DNA of 64,000 bases from Glandiceps talaboti (lineage: Eukaryota > Hemichordata > Enteropneusta > Spengelidae). The notes under the pieces are model-generated. The model searched no databases. It was not told the DNA's origin and saw nothing but the letters and a program-made list of their open reading frames with translations. The stretch covers positions 11,778,501-11,842,500 of the forward strand of contig NC_135558.1 of assembly GCF_964340395.1 (NCBI RefSeq), written 5' to 3'. The translations under genes were made by a program, and so were the position numbers. Below, piece by piece: positions 1 through 12,161 of the stretch (position 1 is its first letter; the number at the start of each line of letters is the position of its first letter).

Positions 1-169
1 AATGACTTTGTTGGTGTGACAGAGAAAGTCAGTCGAAGAACTCTAAATGACTTTACAATTATGTAGCCTAGAATCCCTGTAATTTAAATAAATACAGACT
101 ACAAAACGGGACACCATGGATTCAAGACTATGTGTCTGCAGGTCAAAATCTAACCGAGGTGAACCAAAT

Positions 170-555
170 TTAGTACACGACAGAAGCCACATTATCTGGT
201 ATATTAGGGTACCCATCTACAGGGTACCACAGATTCCAGACTATATCTTTTGTATCTCAAACTTTCATCGGGGTGAATTAAAGGTTGTAGACAGGTGGGG
301 TTCACATTATCTTGTATATAGGGGTACCCATCTACAGGGTACCACAGATTCCAGACTATATCTTTTGTATCTCAAACTTTCATCAGGGTGAACTAAAGGT
401 TGTAGACAGGTGGGGTTCACAATATTTTGTATATAGGGGTACCCGTCTACAGGGTACCACAGATTCCAGACTGTATTATGTGTATCTCAAATTTTCATGG
501 AGGTGAACGGAAGTTTGTAGATGGGTGGTGTTCCCATTATCTGGTATATAGGGGT
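170..555. repeat. 115-bp tandem repeat, about 3.3 copies
   Basis: The phrase 'acccatctacagggtacc' recurs at 211, 326 and 441 (third copy with one change), exactly 115 bp apart. Flanking sequence with 'ggggttcac' and 'ccagactata' recurs with it. The period is not a multiple of three, so the open frames that cross it are not a repeated protein. Confidence 0.9.
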
Positions 556-2722
556 ATCATATCATATCATCCACAGGGTCGTCATCCAGTCAGCCTTTAG
601 GGAGAATGATTACTCCAACAGAGACATTGTTCGGATTACCGCAGACATTGTTAGCTAGACTAACTAAAACTGTAATCCTTCTTGATGGACACAAATATTA
701 GTATAGTCGGCTACAAGGTGAATCCAAATACTAAACAACAAATACTCCAGACTTTCTAAAGATCTGATGACATAAGGTTCATGGCAGACACCCTTAGTGT
801 TTTCATTTGGGATTTACTCTATTTCCGTGAGTAAACGTCACCAAGCAATCACTTAACCTGGTTCCATCCAAACTAACAGCACTCTGTATGTGTATGAGTC
901 ATATTATTCAATTCCGCACCAAACTATTTATGGTAAATATTGTACCAATATCGTTAAATCCGTTTTCCTGGGTTCCACACAAAATTATGGTATGTACAAT
1001 GTACTCTCTCAGTCCAAAATTACTTGCCCTATATCAGTTAATTTCCTGAGTTCGACTTCAAGGTTATGATAAAGGTACCTTTGTTCTAATTTTAATACTT
1101 TGTCATTTTATTGGGTTCCACACCAAATATACCTCAGTTTAAACTTGCCGTCATTTTATTGGGTTCCATGATAAAATATATGGTATACAATATCTCAGTC
1201 CAAATTTGCCCTGTCATTTACTGGGATCCGTACCAAAATTATGATATACCCTATTTAACTCCCACTTTGCCGTCATTTTACTGGGTTCCATTCCAAACTC
1301 AGTTGTGATATGCATAATGCAGTCTAGAGGTTATCCATTGCTGTGGAAGGATAATCAAAGCCACAGATAATCCTCCAGACTCCGGGTCCAGATTATGTCC
1401 ACTACTGTGCATGTGACTGTCCTTCCTGACTTTCCCAATTATCAGTGTAGTTCCTATTATATCATATTATGTTATAACGGTATCTTACTTCCCAAATCAT
1501 TTTAAGGGCTACCACAATAAATTTTTGAAAGTATAACATACATAGAAAACTATGATATCACCTTGTGTACGTTAAATTACCAGAATTCTAAAATCTGAAC
1601 AAAATACTACGTACAACAAATCTGCATGTACATGTACGACAACTGTTCTGACATCTTTGTCATTTTTATTACCTTTTCATTGCCATTCTAGTCATGAATG
1701 TACCACCCATACATACGATGATACACTGAGATACAACTGTTTTTCATTAGTCGTCGGTCCCACGACTGCCTCCGAGGCAATATCTCTTTCAAGCAGAAAC
1801 GATAAATCCCCGGGAGAGACGCAACGATTCTAGTCTAGTCTTTTCAATGTATCCGTTTAATTTACACCTTTCATGTACCTATCTTATTACTAAGGTTTTG
1901 CCCTACAGCCATACAATATTACTATTAAGTACATCGTACTTGTGAAGAAGTGAGAGCAAAGTGATTTTGTGCCACATTTTGAAGACATGAAATTAGCTTG
2001 TTTTTTGTTACGAGCTGTATATGTAGGTAGGTAACATCTACTTGCACCCTCCAATACATTTACCAGGGTTCTCCCATTAAAGACATGCTTGAATGCACCA
2101 CCTAATGCAAATTCAAGCAGACTTCCTCTTCCCTGTTATTAGAGCTCTAAAACTTTTACGACAACACTGAGTCACTGAAATGCAAATCTGTATTGTTTCC
2201 CTTCTTCAGGGTCAAATATTACAGAAGGTGTTACACAATGTACCAAAGGTGGGAAATATTTCGCTGCAACCCCGAGGCTGTTGACAATACATACAGTGGA
2301 AATTGCATCCTGAGTAGTCCTGCTTGCAGACAAACTAAGTCAGAACTAAAGTCTGACAACGTTCCTCTCCTTTCGTTTTCTTTTTGTTTCGGTGTGAGGG
2401 ACATTGTCAGAATCAAGTCCCGTACTTCACCTGCAAGCTGGACTACATCCTAGCGGTGACATTGAACATGACAAATCTATCTATTTATTTATTTTTGATT
2501 TATTCATTTATTTAACCTTGACAATAGTCAGGCAGTCTATACGCCTCCTTTTTACTACAACCCTTAACACCAAAGTAAAGTGTTTTCTGTATATACCACA
2601 AGCATTTATAGCATCCATATCAACTGTAAAAGTATACTGTTTCATTTGCTAATTGACCACATTAGAAAGGCCACATGTTGGGCTTCTAAATAAACCAATT
2701 GAAACATTGTACTTTTCCACTT

Positions 2723-2935
2723 GATATGAATGCTATACATGTAAATGAATGTAGCACAGAGAAAGTGCTTTACTTCAGTGTTACTGGTTGTAATATGAAT
2801 GCTATAAATGAGTGTAGCACACAAAGAAAGTGCTTTACTTCAGTGTTACTGGTTGTAATATGAATGCTATAAATGAGTGTAGCACACAGAGAAAGTGCTT
2901 TACTTCAGTGTTACTGGTTGTAATACTCTTTCAAA
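2723..2935. repeat. About 64-bp tandem repeat, three copies
   Basis: A unit containing 'gaaagtgctttacttcagtg' and 'ttactggttgtaatatgaat' repeats at spacings of 63 and 65 bp. No coding role is visible. Confidence 0.85.
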
Positions 2936-3806
2936 AGTGATTTTCTGTGTTACGTCCCCATAACTCTAGTACACTCTACACTACTTGTATTTCCCAGATA
3001 TTTTTTTTTATTTGGAAAGTGAAACTACATGTAGCAAAAGTGGTAAGGAACTGATACAGACATTTATAGCAACATAGTCACCTGCCATTATTTATAGATG
3101 TAGAACAATACCCTGATGACTCATACAGTCACTCCAGTGACTACTGAATATCCTGCTTTGGTCTAACTTATTTCACTCACAATCCACTATGCCATTGGGT
3201 ATTTGCTATAAAAAACAACAATTTCACATGTAACACATTGACTAGACTCATGTTCTTGACTCACTGTGAATGTGTCATCATGCGTGATTTTGAGTTGATG
3301 AATATTTGAACTTATTTACATTCGCAACTATAAACTACACGACAGGTAATAATTAGCTCAACTTTACAGTGCTTCATTCACAGCTGTTTTACATGATATC
3401 ATTTTCACTTAGTATTACTGGTATGTTACAGCAGTATTAACCAGGCTATTTAGATGAGTGTATGCAGTAACATAACCCAGAGACTTGGCTAGCAGGCTAT
3501 TTAGGTGAACAACGCACCTTCACGTTTAGTCTCTGGGTTAACAGTACCAAGGGTATATAGAACAGTGGATGGCCTGTACAGATGATACTATTTTGCAACA
3601 AAGCTAGGGAGTTTGGCTAAGGGTTAGGTATAGGATGGAAAAAGGTTAGACCCCCTAACATAAAGCTGATTTGTAATCTCAATCATGACAAGTTACTGTC
3701 CTACAGTTGCCCTGCGTATACTTCTCTCTTTTAAACATATCACATGTATACTTCATCCAAACATATTCAACTTTCCTCTTATTCAATTTTCAGTCTAAAC
3801 AAAGAT

Positions 3807-3990
3807 TTATTTCATTAAAATTTGGCTAAAATCTAACATGTTATAGTCTTGTGGCAATGACACAACATATTGGTGACTCAAAAACAAACAGTTCTGATAT
3901 TGAAATGTAGTCACTACTGTGATCTCAACATTTCTCTTTCTTGTTTGGTGCAACCTTGCAGATCTTTTGATAGTCGACTCTTTGGGGAAT
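3807..3990 (-). CDS. Candidate last exon of the lysine-rich gene
   Basis: Acceptor 'ctatttttag' is followed, in the phase left by the previous candidate exon, by a basic stretch (STIKRSARLHQTRKRN) and then a stop at 3807-3809. The stop codon overlaps an AATAAA signal (3811-3806 on the minus strand). The open frame extends upstream beyond the acceptor, so the exon start is uncertain. Confidence 0.35.
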
Positions 3991-6730
3991 CTAAAAATAG
4001 CCGTTAAATTTTGAAAACAGAAAACCAATTCTGTATTCCAGACTGTCATAGAGTTGGTTGATAGCATCAGGAATCCGCCATGGTTAGATATCCCAAAAGT
4101 TGAGCAAATTTAAATACAGTTATTATATTTTTTGGAGAAAAAGTTAATAAAAAATAGGTTTATGGAAAGTGAACAGCAATAACCGCCTTATCCTTTAAAA
4201 TATGTCAAATGTCATTTTCTTAGTTGGAGAACTATAAATGTCAACGGTTAAAATGTTCTGACTAATCAAAGTATTTCGCTGTGCATATTTTACAGTCTAG
4301 TCCTTAGCCTGGAATCCTTGCGAGTGGGGATTTTGAATTCGTTATTTCCCAGATGGGAAAATCAAAATTCAAAATCCCCAATCACCTGGATTCTTATACC
4401 TGTCGACGTTTTCTACAATCACTGTCGCCTACATGTATAAATGTGTATAGGAAACTAGACTAGACTAGATATGTTTATGGTTGTCATTGAAATATGTCGA
4501 AAATGAGATTGACTGTTGTTTTAAAGCCCAATGTTTGAATCCTATAGTTTTGGATAACTCTTCAGGTCAAGTTCATGTAAACAACAATGGCCGTGGCAGG
4601 ATTAGGGTAAAACTAATATCTAATCAGTGAGGTTATAAGAACTAAATACAATCACTACTTTGTTCTGGTTCAATTCTTTCTATAGCTCCGATGCAAGAAA
4701 ACTGTTATGAGAATAACTGTTCATGGGTTCAATATATCAAATGAAAAATTTCTAGTCACAGATTCATTTCCATGAATATTTTTTTGACTCTGTGAGTAGA
4801 AATTTCAATTTGATTATATATAAGACAACTGTCATTTTAATTCTAATCTGACATGGTTGTACAGTGTAAATGGTACCGATACTGTATAGGAACTAGACTG
4901 GGTAATCAAATTAATTTACTTGAAAAATTTGCCATGTTTGTTTTTTCTTGAAATATGTGAACAATTTTCATTCCCTTCAAACAAGGTGTCAATCTGTTTG
5001 ACTTACCTTGGTAATTTAGTGTGCTTCCCACTGTCAACTACAACCTGTATTGACTTAGTAAACATATCTGGAATACTAGCATTGAAACGGTTTATACCAA
5101 TATCAAATAACCCCCAAGGATGTTTTTGTTTCAATGCGGAAATCTGTTTCTTAAAACAACTGCACGGAAGTATGCAGTGAGCTGATAAATCAAAGCTACA
5201 TATTAAATATCACTTTCCTACCTTCGTTACCATGCCAACTAAGTACTTATGTATCATTTCATGAGAAGAAAATCGCCTTGTTTATATTGTTTATTGATAG
5301 TGTACTGCTGTAACCACAAAAAAATCTGAATAAAGACACCATAAAAAGGTTTTAAATTCTCCTAATATTGACTCTGCTGTGTTTAGTTTTCTTTTATTAT
5401 TTAGATCCCTGGTTTCTAACATGTTAAATAGTGACTGATTTTTGTCATAACAAACAGGTATGCAAAGCTAAAAGGATCACTCACTGACATCAATAGCGGT
5501 ATCAAAGCTGATTTTTTACAGGGGAAAAACCCCAAACCTGATTTCGTTTCCTGTATTTAGTTGTTTGTAAAGAAAAAATGAAAGGAATGTACTCAATTAA
5601 AATCTTTAAAGCTCCACTGGCTGTAACTGGAATGGGGGTTTGGGACTTTTTTGTTAGATATACTGATTTACTTTGTAATATCATACACCCTGAACAGTAT
5701 TGAATCACCTGTAGGTAAACATATTTGTGTAGCTGGACACATAGTATGATGCAATATGTAAATCAAATTGATTTTTTGGTCTGCAATTAAGAAATCAGCG
5801 CCCCCAATGAATCACAATTAACTTATTACAATACTACTTATTAGATAAAATAGACCAATAATTGGCATGTACAGTGTCTAATTTTTGGTATTTTAGTAAT
5901 TTTCAGTGAATTTCAGTTGGTTTTCTGATCGATGAAATGATACCACAGTTACAGCAAGTGCAGCTTTAAGCCTACTGAAGAATTACCTATAGCATTCTAC
6001 TTACTGTAGTATGTCCGATTAGCACTAATAGTCCGCAGATCTTAAACATTGCACTTAGGCAAACTAAATAAGGGCTTTGATGACAACATTTCAGGGTGTA
6101 CCCACAAACTGTCATCACACTCGGGTCGGACTAGACAAACTGAACACAATACAATGTAACCTAACCCCTGTCAACACTAAAGGTGGTTTTATACTTGCAA
6201 AGCAACACAAAATGACTTTAAAGTAAACTATTTTTTTTTAAGATTTAAAAAAATCGGTGTCTACAGATAGACGACATATAAAGTTTATTTTCCTGAGGTC
6301 ACTCACACTTGAAGGCCGAAGGTCAAACCGTTTACATATTTAACTTTCTCTTTACATGAAGCAAAACAATTCCTTTGAAGGTCAGAATTATTTTTCAACA
6401 ACACATTTACTGGTGAGTAAGGTGTAAGATATGTATGAGCATAACACTTTTTATTCACAGCATATTCATTTCTTTCCATTACAGCAATCACTCAACCACC
6501 AAATTAAATTAATTCAACTTACCTTCTGAAGTGTGACGGTCTGCAGATTTTTCTTTGGCGCTGACTGCTGGTTTGTTTGCATCTGTATGTTTGTCAGTCT
6601 CATTTTTCTCTTCCACTTTCTTCTTCTTTTTCTTTTTGTCCACATCAACATCTGAAGACTTTTTGCCACTTGATTTTGAAGGCTTGCTTTCTTTGGATTT
6701 CTTGTGACTTTTCTTGAGCAGTTTATCCAT
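3807..6730 (-). CDS. Probable five-exon gene, lysine-rich N-terminus, unknown protein
   Basis: A minus-strand model with coding exons 6730-6523, 6409-6309, 5550-5485, 5143-5007 and 3990-3807 gives about 231 residues. All junctions are GT-AG, phases agree (1, 0, 0, 2) and the total length is a multiple of three. The N-terminal 70 residues are rich in Lys, Ser and Asp with a run of seven lysines, likely disordered and nuclear or nucleolar by composition. The middle contains HPWGLFDIGINRF and the C-terminal part is basic (STIKRSARLHQTRKRN). I do not recognise the family. Only the first exon and the 5143-5007 exon look convincing on their own; the others are chosen for phase and splice signals. 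A CpG-rich region with a YY1-like motif sits just upstream. Confidence 0.4.
4326..4379. repeat. Short inverted repeat (foldback fragment)
   Basis: 'GGGGATTTTGAATT' at 4326-4339 is mirrored by 'AATTCAAAATCCCC' at 4366-4379, a perfect 14-bp stem with a short loop that itself pairs through 'TTTCCC/GGGAAA'. It may be part of a MITE. Confidence 0.7.
5007..5143 (-). CDS. Candidate exon 4 of the lysine-rich gene
   Basis: An open frame of 45 codons lies between 'agaaacag' and a strong donor CCAAG|gtaagt. It reads like real protein (KQKHPWGLFDIGINRF, then IPDMFTKSIQVVVDSG). It lacks a Met start and is therefore easy to miss in an ATG-based scan. No known domain is recognised. Confidence 0.45.
5485..5550 (-). 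CDS. Candidate exon 3 (66 nt) of the lysine-rich gene
   Basis: Acceptor 'aactaaatacag' and donor TCA|gtgagt bound 66 nt with exactly one open frame (ETKSGLGFFPCKKSAL...). A 22-codon open run is weak statistical evidence by itself; it is kept because the phases of both neighbours agree. Confidence 0.25.
6309..6409 (-). CDS. Candidate exon 2 of the lysine-rich gene
   Basis: The acceptor 'ttactcaccag' is followed by an open frame that continues phase 1 from exon 1 (VNVLLKNNSDLQR... KVKYVNGLTFGLQ). The donor could be gtgtga after 6309 (phase 0) or gtgagt after 6307 (phase 2); the first keeps the next candidate exon in frame. No family match, so confidence is low. Confidence 0.35.
6523..6730 (-). 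CDS. First coding exon, lysine-rich protein
   Basis: The start is the ATG at 6730-6728 (MDKLLKKSHKKSKESK), because an in-frame TAG lies a few codons upstream. About 70 residues follow, dominated by Lys, Ser, Glu and Asp, with a seven-lysine run and no hydrophobic core. The exon ends at a consensus donor (GAAG|gtaagt) in phase 1. Composition suggests a disordered, basic, probably nuclear segment; function unknown. Confidence 0.6.
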
Positions 6731-6779
6731 TGTGATACTGTCTGTAGGTTTTACACTTTCTACCAAAACGCTTTGCTAT

Positions 6780-7650
6780 TCACCGTCGTTACGCGATGCT
6801 GTTTGAGTTGAGAGAAAAATGTAAACACAGCAGTGAGTTATGGTACGTTGAAATGTGAAACGACCCTAACAAAGAACGGTCTGTTCCAACTTAAGTCTCA
6901 CCTTCCTCACACCTCTATCCACGGGACGCCATATTGGGTCAAACAAGGTGAGACGATTTTTCCCACAAACAAAGGAAATATACGCACCTTTTACTCAGAA
7001 TTCAATGAGTGACGTTAATAAAACTGGAAAACAGCACGCAATGTTTGTGCGTGATCGTATGAATGACAACCTGGTCGTTGGACACTTACTTTTGATTCAC
7101 ACAAAATAAAGTCCATACATGTATCTGATGTGTCACTCGGACTGAAAAGCAATATCGATCGCATGAATCAAGAAACCTGGCCAGACATTGCTTGGACTGG
7201 TCAGTGGTGGTTACGTAAGCAGTCATCACTGTCCAGACGTACTCGTATTCGTAGTAGTACACAAAGACATTCTGATAACGATCTCCATAAAATCGTTGCC
7301 AACTTACAATGCATTCGTCGTGCAACGACTCTGGACTCGCCGTACGTTCTTGTTTACACGTGTACGGCGGCGTAACGCTAACGGTGTACCACATCACTGC
7401 GCTGCGTCGCTTGCAATCGTTCAAGTGTAAATATTTTGCATGTGGGTTAACAATAGATTCATTCAGTGTAAAATTACCTGTTTCCATTGACCAGGGGGAA
7501 TCTTATGTCTCAAAATAGACGTTCACTGTCACCGTTCTGTCCATCAGCGGCTCATCTCGCGTAATAGAGCAGTTAGGATACGGAGCCCGATATCGATAGT
7601 ACGTTTCCTTCCTCCGTTGATTGCTTGTTGATCTGAGTTCAAAGGTGAAT
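6780..7650. promoter_or_regulatory. CpG-rich promoter-like block upstream of the lysine-rich gene
   Basis: This block is richer in CpG and GC than its surroundings. At about 6928-6942 the minus strand reads 'CAATATGGCGTCCC', close to the YY1-type core 'AANATGGCG' often found at transcription starts. Open frames on both strands at 7086-7518 look like by-products of higher GC; none resembles a known protein. A divergent plus-strand promoter is possible but no exon could be supported. Confidence 0.4.
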
Positions 7651-7948
7651 CACGGGCTACTGAAATCACGTGATCACAAATAGATTGATATCATTTCCGG
7701 CATATCGAATGACGTAGTTATAGTTAACTTTTTAAGCCAATCAGCTCGAAGAAATGTTGATGTACAAATAATTTGGAGGGCGTCAGGTAGTTCAACAACC
7801 TGACGGAAATTGAACGTATTGATACGACAGAACAAATAAAGGTAGTCTGCTTTTAGATTGTATGAAAAGGTTCGTCCTCTGACCACATGGATATTGATTA
7901 GGCTACGTTTTCGCGGGTTTATTTTGTTCGTTTGGGTTGGTTTTTTGT

Positions 7949-7979
<31 letters not shown>

Positions 7980-8976
7980 TTTGGGGGGGTAATATTTCGG
8001 AGCTATAGTACATCTACGGGTATAGATTTATGTACATTTCCCCAACTGACACGTAACACTAATTATCCATATACAATAATAATGTGGTTTAGAATTGTGT
8101 TATTTAAAGTTTAACAACTTTGTGTGATATGTCGCATGTCATTGCCTACTCATTGACAAGTGGTCTGATTCACTGATGCAGACAGGAGCTTGCTATAAAG
8201 CGTGAAAATAATAAAAAACTTTTATTCGACAATTCGTCGTGTTATGAGTACTAAAACAGAATAATGTAAACATGCTGTTAGGCCTATAACGTTTTATCAC
8301 AGTGTATCGTGATCAGACCTATTGTAGTACCATTACCAAACGGGCGTACTCGGATACTAGTATTCGGCAAGAAAATGTAAAGAACTCCTGAAAAATAAAC
8401 AAATAAATAAACAATTTTCTAAAAGCAGAACTAAATTAACAACACCTTGGTAGACGGGTTCAAATTGGTCTACATGTAGTGTCATATACAAAAAAATCGA
8501 TTCCCTCGAAGGCATAAATTTATTTGTTTTAAAATTCTATAAAAACGATTTAGGAACATTTTCCAAGGACTGAATCGGATGTTAGTTTGAAACGATTTTC
8601 GGTGTAAAAAGTCACAATTCACCGTCCATATATTTGGCCAACTCGATCAATGATGTAAACGTTGCTTTATTCATTTTTTTGGTCGAGAGTTAAGAAATAA
8701 AGAGTGTGTGGTGGTCGATGACCGACGAGGTCAAAGGTTAGGTAAGGAAATATGGGTATTTGAAATATCCTATGCTAAAGTACTGTTAGTGTTACTGTAA
8801 CACTATTGCTGTTTGGGAACGAGCAGAAGTTACAACATGGTGTGGCTCGCTAATGAGAAACTATATGCCGATGGAAAATGTTAGTTTTTGCAAAGGTTTT
8901 TAGGCCCCCACCCCATATTAAAGAGATTTTGAGATGAAAAAAATAAGAATTGCTTGATAACCCCACCCACCTACAC

Positions 8977-9014
<38 letters not shown>
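8977..9014. repeat. (CA)n microsatellite
   Basis: Near-perfect CA dinucleotide repeat, with short CA-rich tails to about 9040. Confidence 0.95.
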
Positions 9015-9015
<1 letters not shown>

Positions 9016-9434
9016 GACACACTGGACACCGATACACACACGGATCTCTTAACGAACAGTTATCAAACAGTCAGATACACAGGGAGGGACGTACTTCTCA
9101 CCGCTCACAACAAAAACAGATCAGCTCTTCTCTGAGAAGGAGACTTGTTTCCAAAATCAAACAAATCACAAGAAAACACAACTATTTTAAAACTCGCAAG
9201 GATCTCTATAGCTAACTCCTCTCCAAATAAATGATATGTTATCAGTGGATAGTAATATCATAATATTATTCTAAGAATTGTACTTGGATTTGCATAAGAA
9301 ATTATGTAAATCTTACATCACTAACTTAAGTTAATCCAGTACTCATTTGGTAAGTTTGTCCTCCGAGTCAGACAACTAAAATTCTATTAGTGATCTGAGA
9401 TTTGTCAAATCATGGACGTATTAGGGGGTCTAAT

Positions 9435-9829
9435 ACCCGGGGGTGCTACTCCCCTTATTTGAGTATACGTATATGTGCCGCCCTTTGGGATCCATTTTCT
9501 AGCCCTTTGGTCTAAAATGGGGTATGTTTTTTTTTCGAGCTGAAGAGTCTAAAACGGGGTCCACTTTGCATTATTTGTTATTTTGCTTGGTCTAAAATGT
9601 GGTCCATTGTCCTTTACCAAATCATAACTGCCATTAATTGTCCCAAAATGTTGCCTCCTAAGCTAAGGAAAATGTATTTAGGTCTAAACTTTCATCTTTT
9701 AAAAAACCTATAATGGTCTAAAATGGGGTATTGCTTTTTGGTCAAAATGGGTCTAAAATGGGGTGCCGGGGGTTTCCAGCACTGGTCACACACCCCTACA
9801 AGAGCTGGCCACTGGTACCACCCCCGGGT
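9435..9829. mobile_element. TIR element with degenerate 'GGTCTAAAATGGGG' core
   Basis: The ends are inverted copies differing at 1 of 15 positions: 'ACCCGGGGGTGCTAC' at 9435-9449 and the complement of 9815-9829. Between them the phrase 'GGTCTAAAATGGGGT' recurs several times at 9510-9760. No coding frame is present, so this is a non-autonomous element with internal short repeats. Confidence 0.65.
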
Positions 9830-10710
9830 CTGATACCAGCTCCATGGTCAAACCTAGGCCATTGACCGCAAGACCAAAGTGTGACTCACGTTTACATACT
9901 TCCTGCTTGTAGACTGAATATCAAAGGAATTAACTACTTGACTATATAAATATCTATTATAACTTAATAACTTTGAAACACTTTGTAATATTTGATCCAA
10001 CGTAACTAAGCTTAATTTGCAATTGACACAGTTGTGTGTACCAAATTAGCATGCATTCTTAAGATATATCCTAATTACCGAAATCATTAATTATGCAAAT
10101 GACTTATTAAAACTAAAAGCTGTATCAATAATATTCATAGAACATGTGTACTTTGTTTTCGTTGTCTTTATCAAATTACACGAAATTTGAAGCATGTACT
10201 CTTAATGCTTCTTCTGCTTAATTATTCAACAATTTGGAAATACAACACTAAACTGATCGAGAAAGTGTTTTTTTGTAAACTCTGAAAAACAAGAAATAAT
10301 TAACTGAATGTAGATGACTTTCGTCATACTTTCTACAATCAACCAAAATGCAAAATTTTTGTGTTTATTTTTCTTGAAATAAATACAAATTCCTGACGTT
10401 TTATAGCATTGTTTGGTATGGCGTCAGTCCACCATAAACTTTTTTACATATACCTGCCAGGGGTATTATTTAGAATCAGATTCTCTCTAGTTCAGTTGAA
10501 TAACATATCACCGTAAAACCACAGACATTTTTACGGCACCGTCCGAAGCTCACTTTTCATTGAGAATGATCTAGCGAGAGTGTTGTTATTTCGTAAATAC
10601 ATGTGTATGTAGAACACTGTCATTATTAGTTCTTGGGGACTGGCCACAAATTACAAAGGAGTTGTCACTCACGTTTTTCGTTGCATGTTCCAAGGCTAAT
10701 TGCCGATGTA

Positions 10711-10960
10711 CATCACACTCACTTGTGAAGTCTATTCAAGGATGGTCAAAATACAAAACACGAATAATACCGTTATTAGCTATTTACGAATATTCAAAAA
10801 ATACCGTCACCGGTGTTTTGGTGTTTGCATTGGAATATGGTATACTCTTTTTCAATGCAAACCCCAGTGACGGCATTTTTTGAATATTTCGTAAATAACG
10901 CCATAATTTTGTATTATGACCAGCCTTGAATAGAATATTGGATCACAAGTGACTGTGATG
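10711..10960. mobile_element. 250-bp foldback (hairpin) MITE
   Basis: The two halves are inverted copies over about 100 bp per arm. The left arm contains 'CTATTCAAGGATGGTCA', matched by 'TGACCAGCCTTGAATAG' in the right. The central loop is itself a hairpin ('GTTTGCATTG' / 'CAATGCAAAC'). No coding capacity. Confidence 0.8.
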
Positions 10961-12013
10961 TTTACAATATACATGCATTGGAGCGGGCATTAGAAATGCC
11001 TTCTGTGGTCAACAGAGCCTATACGTTACTCAAGCGGTACAAAACGTCTTAAGGTCCCATAGGGAAACAATTATATCGACAGCAGAAAGTCTATCCAAAC
11101 ACCGTCCCCAATTACAGGTATATGTGCCTTATATCAATACAATTGCTTGGCTGATGAATAAGATATGAAAACTAATAAGTATTGAGATCTTACGCGTCAA
11201 TGCATGAAAGAATTAGAACCAGACTAAACCGCGTATGATTTACAATACAAAGAGGACCACGTATACCTTTTATTAATATATAAATTAGACTTTGATGGAA
11301 ACTTCTGAAGTAAGTTGATAACCACAAAGACATAATTGTACACCTGCAAATATACTCTATACTGCAATAGGTGGTCGACTTTAAGAAGCCGAGAGCGTGC
11401 TTGTTAAATAAAGGTGTCCATTAAAGGGCGCCTCCTAGAGTCGAATAAATGGAACGCGATATGTACATTGAGCTGAGGTGTATTCATGCAAGGCAAGTGA
11501 TAGAAAATGACATTGAAGCCGTTGAAGAATTGACTTGGAGATTTACATATTATTCGTTTGAAGCTCCATGGGAAAGTGATATTGTTTGCTTGCAAGATTT
11601 CGTTGCACGTTTTTGAAACTAGAGTCACGGTTTGCGATATCAAAATACAGATTTTAACGCACAACTAATTGATATCGAGGTCGTTATTACAACCGTAGTA
11701 TTTCACATACAGTTGGACATTCATTGAAGTACATGTACCTAACTGTTATTGTCATCAAAAAAATTTACAACGAGGGGCAAGGATCATGTGAATGTAGATG
11801 CCCCAGAGACAGCTTAGATCAAAAGACCACGAACTTTGAACCCTGAAGGCCTTAACAGTGAAATACTGAACAGCTGGGAAACTTAGGTTTTGAAGACTAT
11901 ATATCGTTCTTACCTTCTCTGATGTTACATCGGTTGACATGGTCTCTTTGCAGTAGATACAAATAACCGAATTCTAACATTATATGCCGGTAGACCTACA
12001 GTACCACATATAC

Positions 12014-12161
12014 CAATCTGATTAAAATCGATCCGATGTGGTGAAAGCGGTTGGGAAGGCGGCGATCACTCGGAACAAAAACAAACGACACAAAAAACTA
12101 TGGAAATAGAGGTAAATAAAGCATTTAGCCACTTTCACCACATCGGATTTTAACCAGATTG
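12014..12161. mobile_element. 148-bp MITE with about 33-bp terminal inverted repeats
   Basis: The left end 'CAATCTGATTAAAATC' plus 'CCGATGTGGTGAAAG' is mirrored at the right end ('CTTTCACCACATCGG', 'ATTTTAACCAGATTG'). The interior is short and non-coding. The phrase 'GTTTTAATCAGATTG' at about 19369-19383 resembles one end of the same family. Confidence 0.75.

Larger units (their letters stand above)
1..3800. other. Non-coding left flank
   Basis: I see no credible exon here on either strand. The stretch contains a 115-bp tandem repeat (170-555), a degenerate series built on a 'ttttattgggttcca' phrase at about 940-1290, and a 64-bp tandem repeat (2723-2935). Short open frames in the repeats change frame from copy to copy, which argues against coding. 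It probably lies downstream of the minus-strand gene that ends near 3.8 kb. Confidence 0.6.

Noticed and set aside
7086-7518. Overlapping open frames on both strands, up to 133 residues
   Set aside because: No recognisable motif; they lie in a GC/CpG-rich promoter-like block where chance frames are longer.
11404-11664. 86-residue minus-strand frame, with a short ATG exon-like frame at 11914-11940
   Set aside because: The short frame ends at a donor-like site, but no acceptor-linked, recognisable partner was found; too weak to call a gene.
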